DNA from: Platycnemis pennipes
Taxonomy: Eukaryota > Arthropoda > Insecta > Odonata > Platycnemididae
NCBI GenBank assembly: GCA_933228895.1
Contig: OW121852.1
Span: forward strand, 59,004,872-59,068,871
Direction of reading: 5' to 3'
DNA length: 64,000 nucleotides
This document shows, in pieces, positions 12,541 to 25,150 of the stretch. The notes beneath the pieces were generated by a model, which was given only the letters and a program-made list of their open reading frames with translations, was not told the DNA's origin and made no database searches. How positions within the stretch are numbered: the stretch's first letter is position 1; the number at the start of each line of letters is the position of its first letter. Made by a program: the position numbers and the translations under genes.

Positions 12541-13438
12541 CTCTAAACATGAACTTTTCCGCATTTGACACCATAAGTTTACCCTATGTGCTACACTCCA
12601 TTTGCATGCCTTCCTAGCCAATCACTGAAAACCACTTACAAAGCACAGGAAGTTTAAGTAATTGACTTTCCTAGAGGTTATTATCGAACCAACGCAAATC
12701 TGACACGATGACTAACGGAAAATTTCACATTATCTGTTTCTCGCTTGAAATAAGGCAAAACTGATAAAAATTGCCTCTTTTAAAAGCAAAAGGAGGAGAT
12801 ATTCCCTCTTCCTCTGAGTTTATCACGGATATAAGGATATAAAACATATTCCCTTCTCCATGATCTTTCAAGAGTAAAGAATAATGCGCTTCCAAACAAG
12901 GTCTTGACCAAAATACTATCGATATATTGCTCATCACACAGTTTTGTGACGGATAAGACTCAAGGTTAGGATTAACTATCGTCCGGTTTTTTTTCGGACA
13001 AGAGCTCTTTTTAGGGATGTCTGTTTGATAAAGATCTTTATTCTTGTCCTGAATTACGGAAGAATGTTAATATTCATTCCAATGAACATGATTCACTACA
13101 ATTTATCTACATTCCCATCAATGTTTCCTCACGTCTAGCTTTGTTTGCATTGATGAAATCGAGAAGTCAATAATTTTTTCCCGATCAGGTATACTCATAC
13201 CAATCAGACCTCAACCCGAACAATGCAAAATTACAGGATGACCCCACGTTGCATGTGACAGACAAAATTGGTCCGGTTGTGGCCGGAATTTTAGCTCTTA
13301 GCATCCTTCCTCATGACGCAATGCATCTAATAACACTACAGAAATTGAGTCAGCTCCCTTGAATAAACACACGGTGTGATTTACTAATCATTAATTTAAT
13401 GCGCATTATAATGAAGCAGTTGCATTGTAATCGATGAG
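12541..13438. other. No recognisable gene or element
   Basis: AT-rich DNA without a supported coding frame or paired repeat. Confidence 0.4.
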
Positions 13439-13971
13439 AAGGAATAAGGGACTACTTCTGAGGATTCAGGCGATATGGAGTGGAAGCGAAATATGATAAC
13501 ATAGGAAGAAAAAACACGAGCCAAGTCCACAAAAATAATAACCTTACTACGACCCGGGTTTCACTGTATTACAGCATCGCCAGGTAGAGTATATCTAAGA
13601 TGCACCAACATATAAATGAAAAACAAAAAGGGGGGAGGAAAGGGGAGGAGCGTGGGAGTGTACGGTTATTGATGGTCATCAGAAGAGTGTGGGGAAAAAA
13701 GGAAGTGTGGGAGGCGTGGGAAGGAGTGGGGGTTAGGGTGTTACAAATGAGTGGCAAATTTAAAACAAAGGTCTCGAAAGGTTCGTTTGGAGACTAGACG
13801 GTCTCTGGTAGCTGCTTGCAGCACAGTACCTCGTCCGTTGGGTGCCCTGTCGAGAAGGTCGAAAATGTGGGAGGAGCAGAACCCTGGATGACGCCCTGTT
13901 ACAAAGGGTGTGAAGTTATTTTTGTGGATTTGGCTCGTGTTTTTTATTTCTATGTTATCAAGGAATAAGGG
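13439..13971. mobile_element. Inverted-repeat element with 12-bp target duplication
   Basis: AAGGAATAAGGG occurs at 13439-13450 and 13960-13971 and reads as a target-site duplication. Inside it, on the left only, is a 44-bp tail (13451-13494). Inverted arms follow at 13495-13538 and 13916-13959, about 90% identical. A hammerhead-like motif lies just inside the left arm. The interior is G-rich on the plus strand and has no recognised protein. The layout of duplication, one-sided tail and inverted arms matches the PLE at 50938-51872, so I call this a PLE-derived non-autonomous element. Confidence 0.7.
13548..13586 (-). ncRNA. Hammerhead-ribozyme-like motif (degenerate)
   Basis: Minus strand: stem I UAC pairs with GUA. 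The core is CUGGCGA (expected CUGANGA, so A6 is changed). Stem II is CUGU/ACAG with loop AAU. GAAA is intact, followed by self-complementary ACCCGGGU and triplet GUC. The stem I partner differs from the copy at 14293 (CAC/GUG) with pairing kept. The core change probably makes it inactive. Confidence 0.6.
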
Positions 13972-14224
13972 GTTGGAAAATCAATTCAGGGCCAAATTCA
14001 ACCACTTTGTTGCACCTTAGGGTGCCTTGCCACTCAAAAGGATGTCAATTTGCACGTGCCCTCTCAGTGTAGGACTTTGATGTATGTAATGTTAAGCTTT
14101 TATCCTCACTCGTGACACGCAATGCGATTTTTTGTGTGCACAAGCTGTTAGGATAATGCTAATAATAATTATAATGGTGGTTGGAAAAAAACATACTTTG
14201 CGAATTTCACTGATATAATTTAAT

Positions 14225-14263
14225 CACGACCCGGATTTAGAAAATTTATGCCATCTTCAGGTG
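14225..14263 (-). ncRNA. Hammerhead-like motif, broken core
   Basis: The left-arm partner of 14293-14331. CUGAAGA and stem I CAC/GUG are kept, but the GAAA strand reads UAAA and stem III is altered to AUCCGGGU. It is probably inactive. Confidence 0.5.
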
Positions 14264-14292
14264 GCCAGTGGCCAGCCAATTTATGCCATCTT

Positions 14293-14331
14293 CACCTGAA
14301 GATGGCATAAATTGTCGAAACCCGGGTCGTG
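14293..14331 (+). ncRNA. Hammerhead-ribozyme-like motif, intact core
   Basis: Stem I CAC (14293-14295) pairs with GUG (14329-14331). CUGAAGA is at 14296-14302. Stem II GGCA/UGUC has one G-U pair. GAAA is at 14317-14320. Stem III strand ACCCGGGU is self-complementary, which suits pairing between two molecules. The predicted cleavage site is after C14328 (GUC triplet). One unpaired base follows CUGAAGA, as in all copies here. Confidence 0.7.
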
Positions 14332-14372
14332 ATTAAATTATATCAATGAAATTCGCAAATTTTGTTTTTTTT

Positions 14373-15340
14373 TCATCATAGAGAAGTATCACCAAATTAC
14401 CCCTGACACCGTTCGATTTTTTATGATTGTAGCATTGTAGAATCAATCAACAGGACCTCAAATTATTTGAAGTAGTTCCAGCAAACAAATAATTTCAGAA
14501 ATATCCTTGTGTTTTAAATAGCATCCATTGAATTTGGAATTTTCAGTTTTTTTCAGAAAACGTCATGTCAATATATCAAAAGTATATATCAAATGTGTAG
14601 ATATATATCATATATATCAAAAGTATGTTGTAATGGTGCTGACCTGTGTATTTACAAATTTATCAATCATTAAATAAACACGAACTCTGACAAATTTATA
14701 CTAGTGTAGGAGAGCATAATAGGTTTCACACTTTAGTACTAGCGGATGAAAATGCGAAAAGCTCCGGACACAACAATTCTGACCAAATCAGTGAGATTAT
14801 ATTACTATGGAGTTCCAACATATCAAATCTTTGTTAATTATTTGGAAAATCTATAGTACTAGAAAGGTTACAACACATTTTTATGATGGTGGGTATTGGA
14901 TTAATTATATAAGCTCTTATGTGAGTACGCATAGTCTTTTTCGTTCATATTCTACAATCCTTAAGTGTTGTTAGATTGCTTTCTCCATAAATAGGAACAA
15001 GGTTTAGGTTTTATATTGTTTTCTCCATGGACATGTACAAGCTGTAAATATTTATGTCAATGACTATAACAACAGAGCATTATAAACCGGAGAAATACGT
15101 TATTCTCTTCAATCATACAAAAACCCGATTTACCCGAAATGTGTTCAACCCGACAGTCGATTTTTGATAGGTGAGAGGGGTGAGAGTATAGCTCACCCCG
15201 TACTAAGCAATTGGCATATGAATATCACAACTTCAGGGTAGGGAGGGGGGGGGGGGAAGTTCCTTCCCATGGGCCATCTGCAATTTCCTACAAAGTTCTG
15301 ACACGCAGAAAATCGATTCACGAGGATTTTAGGTGGGGGT
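14373..15340. other. No gene; AT microsatellite-like patches
   Basis: Short ATATATCAAAAGTAT-type repeats occur at 14568-14632, and a run of G at about 15243-15256. No coding sequence was recognised. Confidence 0.45.
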
Positions 15341-15348
15341 GTCCAGCA

Positions 15349-15412
15349 AAACCATTGCCCAGGATTTGAACCCAGGACCCTCTAGTCGGTAGCTCAGTGC
15401 TCCACCCACCAT
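15349..15412 (-). mobile_element. tRNA-like SINE head
   Basis: The minus strand gives GGTTCAAATCCTGGGC (B-box-like), preceded at tRNA spacing by an A-box-like TGGGTGGAGCACTGAGC. The acceptor stem does not close, so this is a SINE head or tRNA pseudogene and not a working tRNA. Confidence 0.5.
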
Positions 15413-15885
15413 GTTGTACAAGGAAAGTGTATAATGTCCATCATGAGCAATTAACTCAAACTCTGTAAATTAACTTGGGAATAAGAAATCTTATTTTAGT
15501 GTCATTCATTTCCCTTTGGCGAAATGAATCCAAATTACCAAAGAAGAAACCCAAAAGATTAAACCTTCACCGGTGCCCTCTAGTACGCACTAGTTGGAAA
15601 AACCCGAGATCAAAGCTAACCCATATTGTGCAATGACTTTCCTTAATTTCTTCGGTGGGAGTGGCATGATAATGACGGTCGCCGAAAAGCTGTGGGTTAA
15701 CGCTGAATTGTTGAGTAGTAAACGCCCTTAAAAAGAGGTGTGGGCAGGGCTATACTCTCGCAAATACAATAGAATGTCCCGTATGTATATATGATAGAAA
15801 TGTGATAGCTAATCTGAATGCTAATCTTTTATAAGAAATCATTTTTTTAAATTGAACTACTAAAAACTAGCACGTAGAACGAAAC

Positions 15886-15916
15886 GCTCATAATATTTCT
15901 ACGAAATATTATGAGC
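15886..15916. repeat. Perfect 14-bp hairpin
   Basis: GCTCATAATATTTC and its exact reverse complement flank the loop TAC. It is AT-rich and possibly a chance structure or a relic. Confidence 0.6.
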
Positions 15917-15929
15917 ATGAGTAAAGCAA

Positions 15930-18900
15930 CATTGCTCCGTTTACAGGACCTAAGCTAAACAGATGTATTATCGAAACTCAGAAAAATAGGGCTTGGCTGG
16001 CAGGTTTATTAAAATAATCATATTTGTAATGCCTGAAAGCACACATTAGTTTCTGACTAGTTATTACACGACTCAAAAAACCCACATTCATCGACGGACA
16101 TTTAGCTTGACGATTAACTTTCTCAGCCCATGAATGAAGGCGGCATACGCACGCTAACCTTTTATCCTAGTCATGCCAATCTCAAAAACGTAATTCGCCA
16201 AAACAAATGCAGCAACTCATACAATAGCAGCACATTAAAACTCAGTTTACTATAAAGCTTTATTGCGACCTTGTTTCGTAGAAACGTGCACATTTATATG
16301 AGAATTTGACGCGATAATATTCCATTGCTAGGCTTAAAAAAATTTCAGACGCGGCACCCAATCTTACCTTACATTGCTTGCTGCTTCGACTGTAACAGGT
16401 CAAAAGGATAACTAGACAGAGTTTTCTGTTTATGTAAATTATGACCCACATTTTTTAGAAGCATCAAGAACAAAAAAAAATATGATTATGTAACGAAACA
16501 GTCACAAACACATAAAAATTATTTAACTTACGTATGGAAAAATAATAAATTCTGCCTGTTTTAAGAGGAGAAGGTATTGACGCTGGGCTTCAAAATGGAA
16601 GAAAGAATTGGACACAGGTCAGGTTAAGACATAGTACACGGGGAAGAGAAGAAAAGAGTCATACCATGGTGACGAAGACAAAAGTTAAATAAAACACTGT
16701 AGCTGATGAACCTTGAGAAGAGAAAATGTACGGTTAATTAGTAAGGAAGAGAGAATAAAACAATTTGAAAGACAGGACGAAGATAGAAACCAAGAGCAAA
16801 CGAAAATTCGTGCGGTGCAATTGGAAATAAAATTTCATCAAAAAGTTTGCTTAATTAAGAAGCGCAACTTCATTCAAAGTCCCATAAAATCTCTTTATTT
16901 TTCCAGAATTATCAGACGGACCTTAAATCTATCGCCTTCAAATCTTTAAATGGTACCTTAATAAATAATAGTCCAAGTAAAAAAAGCAATGGTTCATGCA
17001 TCCATCAGAAGTTAAGTGGATTTTACAGCGACTGATTACAATGAGAAATAATAAAATATTTACTGTCCTACAAAAGTTGAACCTGGAATGGGATAGTAGT
17101 CGAGTGTTTTATCGATTATATCTATCCATGGATACCACACGCTACCTTATGAATGAAGTTTCGTTTCCCTTTATTTGTTTACAGTGTCGCTGAATACATG
17201 GCTCAATGAAAATAAAACCAATCAAAAGCTTAATGCATAATCAACTTTTTCCTGCTTATTTTCAATTACTCCACAATTCAAAGTTCATACGTCAGGAGTA
17301 CCGTAATTTCTTCTGAAGCGAAATAAGCGACGAAAGTGACCTGACACTACCGCTGATGACGGCATTTGATTGCCGAAACTGGGTAGTTTAAAATGAAAGT
17401 CTGAAAATGAGTTAATGAAATCAAATATAAGTCGTAATTTTTTCGGAAAAAAAGATTCATAGAAATAAACATTAGGTAATGTGTTCGTAAGCATAGAGGT
17501 CGCATTGTTCCACGCTGCTTCTACGTGACGTTGTACGAAAATACTGAGTTAGTGCGCATGCGCCGCTCACGAACGTGCCCAACCTCACTCACGTGCCCAC
17601 TCGCCTTTGAAACTTTCTCTCGACCCTTGCCGAACTTCGGACGATTCCAGTCCACGATTACCGAGAGACTCAACGAAGTTCACGTAACCGCGCGGTTACT
17701 TGGAAACCTTGAAAAACAACTTCGTTACCGCTATCGCGGAAAGTTTTAACCTTCCTCCTGCTCCCCGAGTAATTGTTACGTGCAATTTGATCATGGCCTG
17801 GGTGATTAAAATGTTCCCACGGGTGGATTAAAGCAAAGCGCACAAAACATACTCGTATTATCACAGTTAAAACATTCATACCCAAGTTAAGAACATTTAA
17901 TTTCCACTGGCAACCCTTGAAAATCCTTTATCACATCAAGAAAAAATCTTTGATGAGGGGTGGAAGAAACTGAAGGATGTTTAATATTACGACCGGTTAC
18001 TTTTCCACTGTTGAATTAGCTTGTCGTTATTCGATTTCAAAATTATTATTTTATCTTGCTGGTTCCGTGGCCTTGTCATAGATTAAAACATTATTCTACT
18101 AATTTTGCTGAAAATGGCCAAGTTCGAATATATTCCACAAAAAAAATTTGAACATCAGGTACACTAACCTTTCCCAACTTGAAATATGAACGATATCATA
18201 ACATTTTTAATATCAAATTTTTCTGATTGATAATATGCTAAAATGCACATTTGTATCATCCGTACCGTTTTTTTTTACATAGAATGCTAAATTTCTTCGT
18301 TCAGACTGCCTTCTAAAAACTTAGCCTTTTTTTATCTTTCTCCGAGATTTTAGTTCTTTTCCTACCTAATCAGGATACTATTTATCCCAATTTTTTATTT
18401 ATTAATCTGATCATTCTCTTAGTCCCCCAATCCCCACCTATCAAAACCGCCCAAAGATCACCAATGCATTTTTCTGGACAACTAGGTTTTACATCACTGC
18501 ATTTTTATAGTCTTTGATAAAGTACCAAAGAAAGGTCCTAACATGAGGTATTTCACCGGCCAGGCTTTTTCTCGAGAGTGCATAGAGGCAGCTAACTAAA
18601 TAATTCGCTTTGGCTACTTAAAATGGATCACGTACAATGCTTTGGCCATTATCTCTCCTCATCTTCTCACTTTTGAAGAAGATATTTGCGCAGAGACTAG
18701 AGAACCCTCCAGAAAACACGCATTTAACTTTCGGGAAAGGTTTCGAAAACGCGCCGTAGAACAGCTCAAGCTACACTAGCAAAAGTCCAATGCCATCAGA
18801 CCTACGAGCTTAAGCTTTTAGCACATTAACGTACATGTTTAGCACCATACTCTGAATAAAGTTTAGGGCCTGCAATGTTAAGTGATCCCAAAATATGTGC

Positions 18901-19590
18901 CAAGGCTACTGCCAAAATAACTATTCATGCTCCACTGCACGAAATATTCAAGCTATACTGACCATGAAATTTCATTTCAGTACTTTAATCGATATCACCA
19001 CCGAAGAGCGTTTTACCCTAAACTTTCCCTGAAATAGCTGGGATTTCTGAGGCCAGAGCATAGGTAAAATACCAGTGTATTATTGTAGCTGAAATGTTAA
19101 GATAAACATTCATTTTTAAGGGTCTGACCTTGCAAGCTATATACGTTAACCAGGATATTACCAATACACTTGAGGGTTTCGATATGAGGCATGAAGACCT
19201 CTATACGTTCGTAGCCATTTCAAAAAAACGACGGCATTCTTCCCCAGAGTTTTAGTTTATTCAGGAAGTAAGACCACCTGACTGTGACCCAGAACAATGC
19301 TATTTGGAACACAAGACTTCTAAATAATGCATTCCAGAGGTTCCTCGCTTATTCCTGTGGGGGAAGGCCAGGGAGTGACTCGTCATCACAAGCATTCTCG
19401 TTATGTTGGTATGTATTCGGACGTTTGGCTAGACCTTATCCCGTGTCCTCCAGTCACCAGGACAACACAACTCTTTTTGCCCTTCACTATCATTCATGTC
19501 AAGCCTCCATATCTTCCACCTGCCCTCGAGCAGAAGTTGAGTTAAAATTAAAGGTGCTTCAACTGCTAAGATTATACCGCGTAGTGCAAC
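15930..19590. other. 3.7 kb with no recognisable gene or element
   Basis: Only short chance frames are present. A GC-richer patch at 17500-17760 has frequent CG dinucleotides, but no coding or promoter structure that I can support. Confidence 0.4.
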
Positions 19591-19591
19591 C

Positions 19592-19706
19592 TATTTCGAT
19601 CTTAATCCTAAGACAATCGTTGTCTCTATTCCCCACGTTGGATTCGAACCCACGACCTTTGTACTGTCGGCACTGCGTGTTACTAACTTGAATACCGCGG
19701 CGGGAA
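19592..19706 (-). mobile_element. tRNA-derived SINE, reverse orientation
   Basis: The minus strand reads an A-box-like segment, then GTGGGTTCGAATCCAACG (B box), then GATTGTCTTAGGATTAAGAT. The tail phrase (GTCTTAGGATT) is shared with the copy at 19864-20028, so both belong to one SINE family. Confidence 0.65.
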
Positions 19707-19863
19707 TAACACATAAAGAAAAGTGTCTCAGGATGGACATGCATCTAACAGCGTAGCGAAGAAGCCGTTAGATGATATGCAAAGACGACATCATCTAAAT
19801 CCACACTATTCGGCAGAAGACTAATATTCTACCTTTCAGCTACACCTTATAAGAATTAACATT

Positions 19864-20028
19864 AGCCGGCCATGGTAACGCTGGGCTAGCGACTAACAGG
19901 GTGTGGGTTCGAATCCCGCCCAGGGAAATAATATTGTGTTTGTCTTAGGATTGAATTCTTAGGTTAGACAGTGTGGACAGACAATCTTAGCAGTTTGAAT
20001 ACCTGAAAACCAAAGACTACCACCACTA
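19864..20028 (+). mobile_element. tRNA-derived SINE
   Basis: The B box GGGTTCGAATCCCGCC (near 19907) sits at tRNA spacing after an A-box-like region with GGGCTAGCGACTAAC. It is followed by GTCTTAGGATTGAATTCTTAGGTTAG and an ACCACTAC end. The same tail order occurs at 31515-31665, which supports one family. Confidence 0.7.
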
Positions 20029-20393
20029 CGAATGGATACAGGTGATTCGGTATCATTTTACGCTCTGTTCTTATTATCGAAAAAAATAGCCTATTATATA
20101 TCGTCATAATTTAGATTCATTCAGATGTCCTCATGGTACGCCATTTTTTTCCTCATATTTGATCTCGGAAATGGGATTCACTTCAGCCGATTTATAATTG
20201 ACTTTTAAAACACTCAATTAAAATTTTCTGAATAATTAAAATTACCCCATGAATTACCTCGATTTTATCGCCATTGCTGACGAAACCCGAGCCAAAATTT
20301 ATGTTTGAGGCGTGATATTTGAGAAGTTACTCCATGGCTTCCCATCTAAAAAAACAGGTAGTGAAATATACAGGGATATTAGCAGATATTCTA

Positions 20394-20484
20394 CAGAGAA
20401 AAAAATCATTCGTCTTGACCGGAACTCGAACTCGGACCCCCTGATTTCCGGCCGGGTGCTCTACCAGTAGAGCTACCAAGACGT
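20394..20484 (-). mobile_element. tRNA-derived SINE head
   Basis: The minus strand has the A-box-like TGGTAGCTCTACTGGTAGAGC and the B-box-like GAGTTCGAGTTCCGGTCAAG, then ATGATTTTTTTCTCTG. The acceptor end does not close as in a true tRNA. It matches 8231-8325. Confidence 0.65.
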
Positions 20485-20559
20485 CCTATTTCTCTAAGGA
20501 AATTATCTGTCCGTGAACTGTGAATTTGTTATACGTAATTAGAGGAATATTTTTTCCTG

Positions 20560-21552
20560 TGACGTCTGCGTTAGTTTTGCACGACACCAGCTGCCTCCTC
20601 CTTCCCCACAAATGCATCTCAAAAACCTCTCTCTCCCACCATCCGCACGAATACACAAACACAACCACACAGTCCGTGGAATCAGTCCACATGGCCACGC
20701 GAGCATGCCCTCGCGGTACAAGCGGGAAACTTGAAACCATAATCGCGACAGTACGGCCCCGCACGCGTGTGAGAACAGTGAGGTACTTTGTCTACTGGGT
20801 TCCTGCGTTGCGTGCGACGCGACCGACGGCCCCTCGAAGACGTGTAGAGTTCTAGAAAGAGGGACGGAGAGAGAGAGAGTGAAAGAAAAAGGGGAAAGGG
20901 AACGGAATGGGAGGGAGAGAAAAGAGAAAAGGAGGAGGCGGAGGCGGTAGAGGAGTGGGGGTTTAGGCGAGCTAGGTGGGAGACAGTAGAAGAGGAGGAG
21001 ATCGGTTGGGGGAGGGGTTAGGAGGCTTGGTTGAGGCGCCTGATTGGTCGGTCCGATACACTCGCGCCTTCGCCAAAGAGCACCCGAATACTCGGGGGAG
21101 GAATATAGCAGCGTGGGGGCAGCTGGCCGAGAGAATAAGGTTGCATTTAACCTCCATCCACCGAGGAGTCAGGTTTGCTAAGTTCCTGCGAGTGTCATCC
21201 CTTCCCTCCGGAACCCTGGAGGGTACCGACCCCCGTGCCATTGTTTCCTTCACCCGTTCCCCCTACTGGGGTGCTGGAGAAGAATCGGCATAGAGAGGCA
21301 ATCGCGGTTTCCAAGTTTTCTCCGTTCTGAAGGAAAGGAGAGAAGAAAATAAGGGGACTTTCTCCAGATTATCCGCGCGAAGGAGAAAAGGGTTTAAGGG
21401 AACGCTCGACGGTGTGTTGATTCGCGGTGATTGGCGGGTGTATCGCCCATCTCCCAGGAAGGCATGGAGATAGCCCTTGGACCTTCGGAAGCAGACGAGT
21501 GATTCATCTTCGTTGAAAAGAAAGGACCGAGCTTCTCCGATAAGGTAAGGAC
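20560..21552 (+). promoter_or_regulatory. CpG-rich block, candidate promoter and first exon
   Basis: This is about 1 kb that is sharply more GC- and CpG-rich than its surroundings. It includes GA-repeat tracts (20866-20940), which resemble GAGA-type promoter elements, and a dense CG segment at 20690-20830. Toward its right edge, CCGATAAG/GTAAGG (donor at about 21543) is a strong match to a 5' splice site. No long initiator-led coding frame was found, so any exon would be 5' untranslated. Direction and exact start are inference; an unrelated GC-rich repeat is the alternative. Confidence 0.4.
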
Positions 21553-21559
21553 TAATTTC

Positions 21560-24500
21560 AGAGATGCGATGGATTCGGATTACGTCTACGTGGACACTGT
21601 AGGATGAAGTGGCCTAAAAATTCGGAAGACGGCTAAAGCATCACGCAAAAAATATTATTTACTCTGGGATCGTACATACGCCTGTGAAACACTGATTTCT
21701 GTCCGGAACCATCGTCACCTACTGTAATTATATGATAGTTAACTATCGTGTTTCTGCATCCATTCACGCGAACACGTAGTAGACCAATGTTACTTGGGCT
21801 GAGGGCGGATAAGTAAATTAGATCTCCCTAACCAATTATGCTACAACATTGTCATTATCATCATCATACTACAACATTTCATCAAAAGGCACACATGATT
21901 TTCTCCTAAATGCATCAAGCACCTTCACTTCTACACGAGTGTTTATTGTAGCATTTCTAAAATTAGCACAATGACGCCGCAACTGGTGATTGTCATCAAT
22001 CGTCAACAAGAGGCGAATGAATGCAGTCCATGGCAATCCAACCTGTTAATCCCTCGTTAATTGGGAATCAAAAAGTGACATGAAAGTAAGAAACCAGAAT
22101 ATACATCGTACTCAAGAAAATTTGTCAGGTAGAAAAGTGTATTACCGACTTAGTTAAATTTTTGAATGTTTTGCTAGTTGCCTGTAATCTGCTACGGATA
22201 GGTTAATTTCTTTCATAAGCAGTCACATTTTCATAATTTTCAAAACGTAGTCTAATTCGCCACTCTTTAGTCATCTGCTGTAAACTTATACCAGTGACTA
22301 CATTACGTATTCATTCGTTAATATAAAGCTAAATTAAATCAAATTCACCAATGAAATTATGTATTTTTACATGCACTACTGCAATTCATTAATGCGTTTT
22401 TTTCATTTTTTGCCAATCTATACTCCACTGCCAAAATAATGATTACCAAACTGCTACGAAATAATATATATAAAATTAGCCAAATGTAATCAACAGTTGC
22501 AGGCCAAGCGTGACAGAAAACATAAAAAACGCACAAAAAGATAAAAACACATTGCTCCAAATAATACAACACGGTCATCACTTTCTTAGCTATCGGAATT
22601 TTGAAAAAAATTATGCCACCAGTACTTTTCATAGTATTACAAGCAATATTACTAGAATTATTACAACGTCAGTGTTAAAAAACTATAAGGTTTCATGTAC
22701 TACGGTTACGGAACAAGATGATTATTCATTTTTTCCTATGCTTATTTGATCAATCGGTGTGGTTCGAGAATAAATGACGAATCCCTGCGAACAATATTTC
22801 GGCCGCCTAATGCAGTAGTGAGTCACTTCTTTGTCACCTAACTTATTCCGGACTGCAATTCCATTGTATAAAGGAACATATGCGTGTGGAGGAGAATAGA
22901 TAAAATAGACGCGAACAGGGACGGAAATTAAAAGGAGAGAGAATTCGTGGCTGGAACAAGTAATTAGGAACAATAACAAACTGAAGGTCAATGTTCCTAA
23001 ATACCAATTACATATTGGAATGCCGGTTAAGCTAGGAAGAGGCAAGAAAAGAAAATATATAAAGGATACTACGAAGAGAGGCAGTGATTAAGAGTAGGCT
23101 AGCGTAGGAGAAGAGTCGTTACGAAAAAGAACTGCAAATAACGGTAGGGTTACTTCATCTAAACCTTACCCAGCAGGAAATTATCAATCTATAAAAGAAT
23201 TTTATTTTTTAGCATTCAACGAAATTGCCAAACCTATTACAGGGCTTGGCAAAGCCACATGTGAGGCATAAGGCTTAATTTTTATAGAACTACTGAAGAA
23301 GTCTGCTTTTTTCATTTTCATTAAAATGAAAAAAATTTCATTAATTTCAAATTACAACCATGGTTTGATGCACCTTTCGTCTCGATTCTTCTATCAGTTA
23401 AATACGTCTTAGGTACTGTCACAATTCTTCACTTTCGCACCTTTCACTGCTTAAACCATAATTCTCATCCAAGGTGTTTCTTTGCACTTCTCAGCATACA
23501 CTTTTCTAAAAATAGCGTCTTCGTAAGCCAATGTAAAAAACTGTAAGAAATTAACGACTTGTACAGTAAAAATTCCAAGTGTTAGAATAAGAGCGAAAAA
23601 TTGGAAGAATACTGGCTATGACTAAGGAAAACCTCAAACTAGCTGCCGCCAAGTTTCCATGTTAGCACCATGCGACGGTTTTTACCGCGTCTAACTCATC
23701 TTATTGTTAGAAAAAGAGTGCACTAGTGATCAATATTAATCGATTTCTATCACTAAATTTCTCGGATTACTTAGGTGACTGGATGATTCGTCATTAAATG
23801 CCCAGAAAAAAAGTGATGCATGCAATTTCACATAAAGTTTATTTTTTTTCAGTGGTGGATTATGAACTTAAGACTTAAGACTCCTAATCAATACCGGCAC
23901 CTTTGCAAAGTATGCATGAAGTACGGGTCATCTTTTTTACGCATGTCTTGATTTTGCCCCAGTTGTGATTCAAAAGCCGTGGTGCTTGTTTTTTGCATAT
24001 TGATTGGCACACACAGATCATGTTTCGCGCACCGGATGTCTCGAAACGGATCATGAGATCCCCTACCTGAGATGTCATTCGTTCGACGACTATGAAAATT
24101 TAACGCAGAACGTGTATATAAAGGTTTACCACCTATTGTTCTCCAGGTGACGGCAGCGGTTTGACTCATTGCAACAGAGCCATCCTTGGATTAGTTGAAG
24201 TGGAAATTTTTTGAATATTGCCACGTGATATCAATGGACAAATTGAAATGTTATAACGCATTACAGACTGAGACATACTCACGTTTGACAGATATTTAAT
24301 GAAAAATACAATGCAAATATAACAAATATACATTTTCCGTTTTGATTAGACACTATAAATGGTTAGATTTTAGAGTTGTTAATTTGAATATTTGAGAAAG
24401 TATTGAAAGGGAACTTAAAAAAAACACAGATAATAGTGCATTACTTCATGATTACGAGGTCGTATTATTCGTCGTAATACAATACTCTGGAGTTAAATAT

Positions 24501-24920
24501 GTATTTCTGTTTCCTACGATTTTCAATGCATTATCACTGTAAATATATTTACGCAAAAGTCAATGCTATCAGAAAATATATTTTAAGAAATACCTTGAAA
24601 GCGCTGAATTAGTGATAAGAGCTCACGCAGATATTTTTATGTGAATGACTACAAAGCAAGATGCTATAATGACTTTCCAAAGTCGTCAAATGATGCATAT
24701 AATGCTGATGCAAGCCATAGAGGTGAATTTACACAATTTTTTTTAATTCAATACTTTTCCTTGACGTGGTATAAATGTAACTTATTCCACTTATTCCATG
24801 CAGTTTAAAGGATTCTTTCAACTTGCACGGTTTTCAATTCGTGCGTACGAGGGAAGCCAAAAATTAAAATGTAAGCATAAAAAAATATATATTTTCGTGC
24901 TGATCAATCGTTTCAATTTG
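21560..24920. other. No recognisable gene; possible intron
   Basis: AT-rich DNA with short chance frames. If 20560-21552 is a first exon, this would be intron sequence. A minus-strand frame at 23888-24169 has no recognised domain. Confidence 0.35.
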
Positions 24921-24934
24921 ACGAATATCTAGGG

Positions 24935-25150
24935 CACTTACTCATTGTTCACGCGGAGCATGCCATGAAGTCGACATGAAGTGGCCCACATATTTTCCCC
25001 CGACGTTGTTCGTTGCTCACCGTTGCAGTTGATCACTCCGGTAGCTCTCGAGCGAGACCCGCTCATCGCTGCGCCTTCGAGGTAGGCGTGGCCGGATTAC
25101 TGTGCGACGACGGTGGCAGAATTTTCAGGGGCAAATGTCCTCGAGTGGCG
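24935..25150. promoter_or_regulatory. CpG-rich patch, possible exon or regulatory site
   Basis: A short GC-rich island in very AT-rich DNA. CTTCGAG/GTAGGC at about 25080 could serve as a splice donor, but is weaker than the one at 21543. No coding frame is supported. Confidence 0.2.

Larger units (their letters stand above)
14184..14372. mobile_element. Palindromic PLE-terminus foldback
   Basis: Two arms (14197-14263 and 14293-14359), about 90% identical in inverted orientation, extend loosely through A-rich and T-rich flanks. Between them is a third partial copy of the inner end (CCAATTTATGCCATCTTCA at 14276-14294). Each arm holds a hammerhead-like unit pointing toward its outer end. No target duplication was found. 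Confidence 0.7.

Noticed and set aside
19890..19935. Possible genuine tRNA gene
   Set aside because: The B box is good, but no acceptor stem closes and the downstream sequence matches a SINE tail.
20394..20484. Possible genuine tRNA on the minus strand
   Set aside because: A and B boxes are visible, but the 3' end continues as the same SINE seen at 8231, and the stems do not pair as in a tRNA.
20486..21293. Several overlapping long frames on both strands
   Set aside because: GC-rich DNA has few stops; frames overlap on both strands and show no domain, so they are not evidence of coding.
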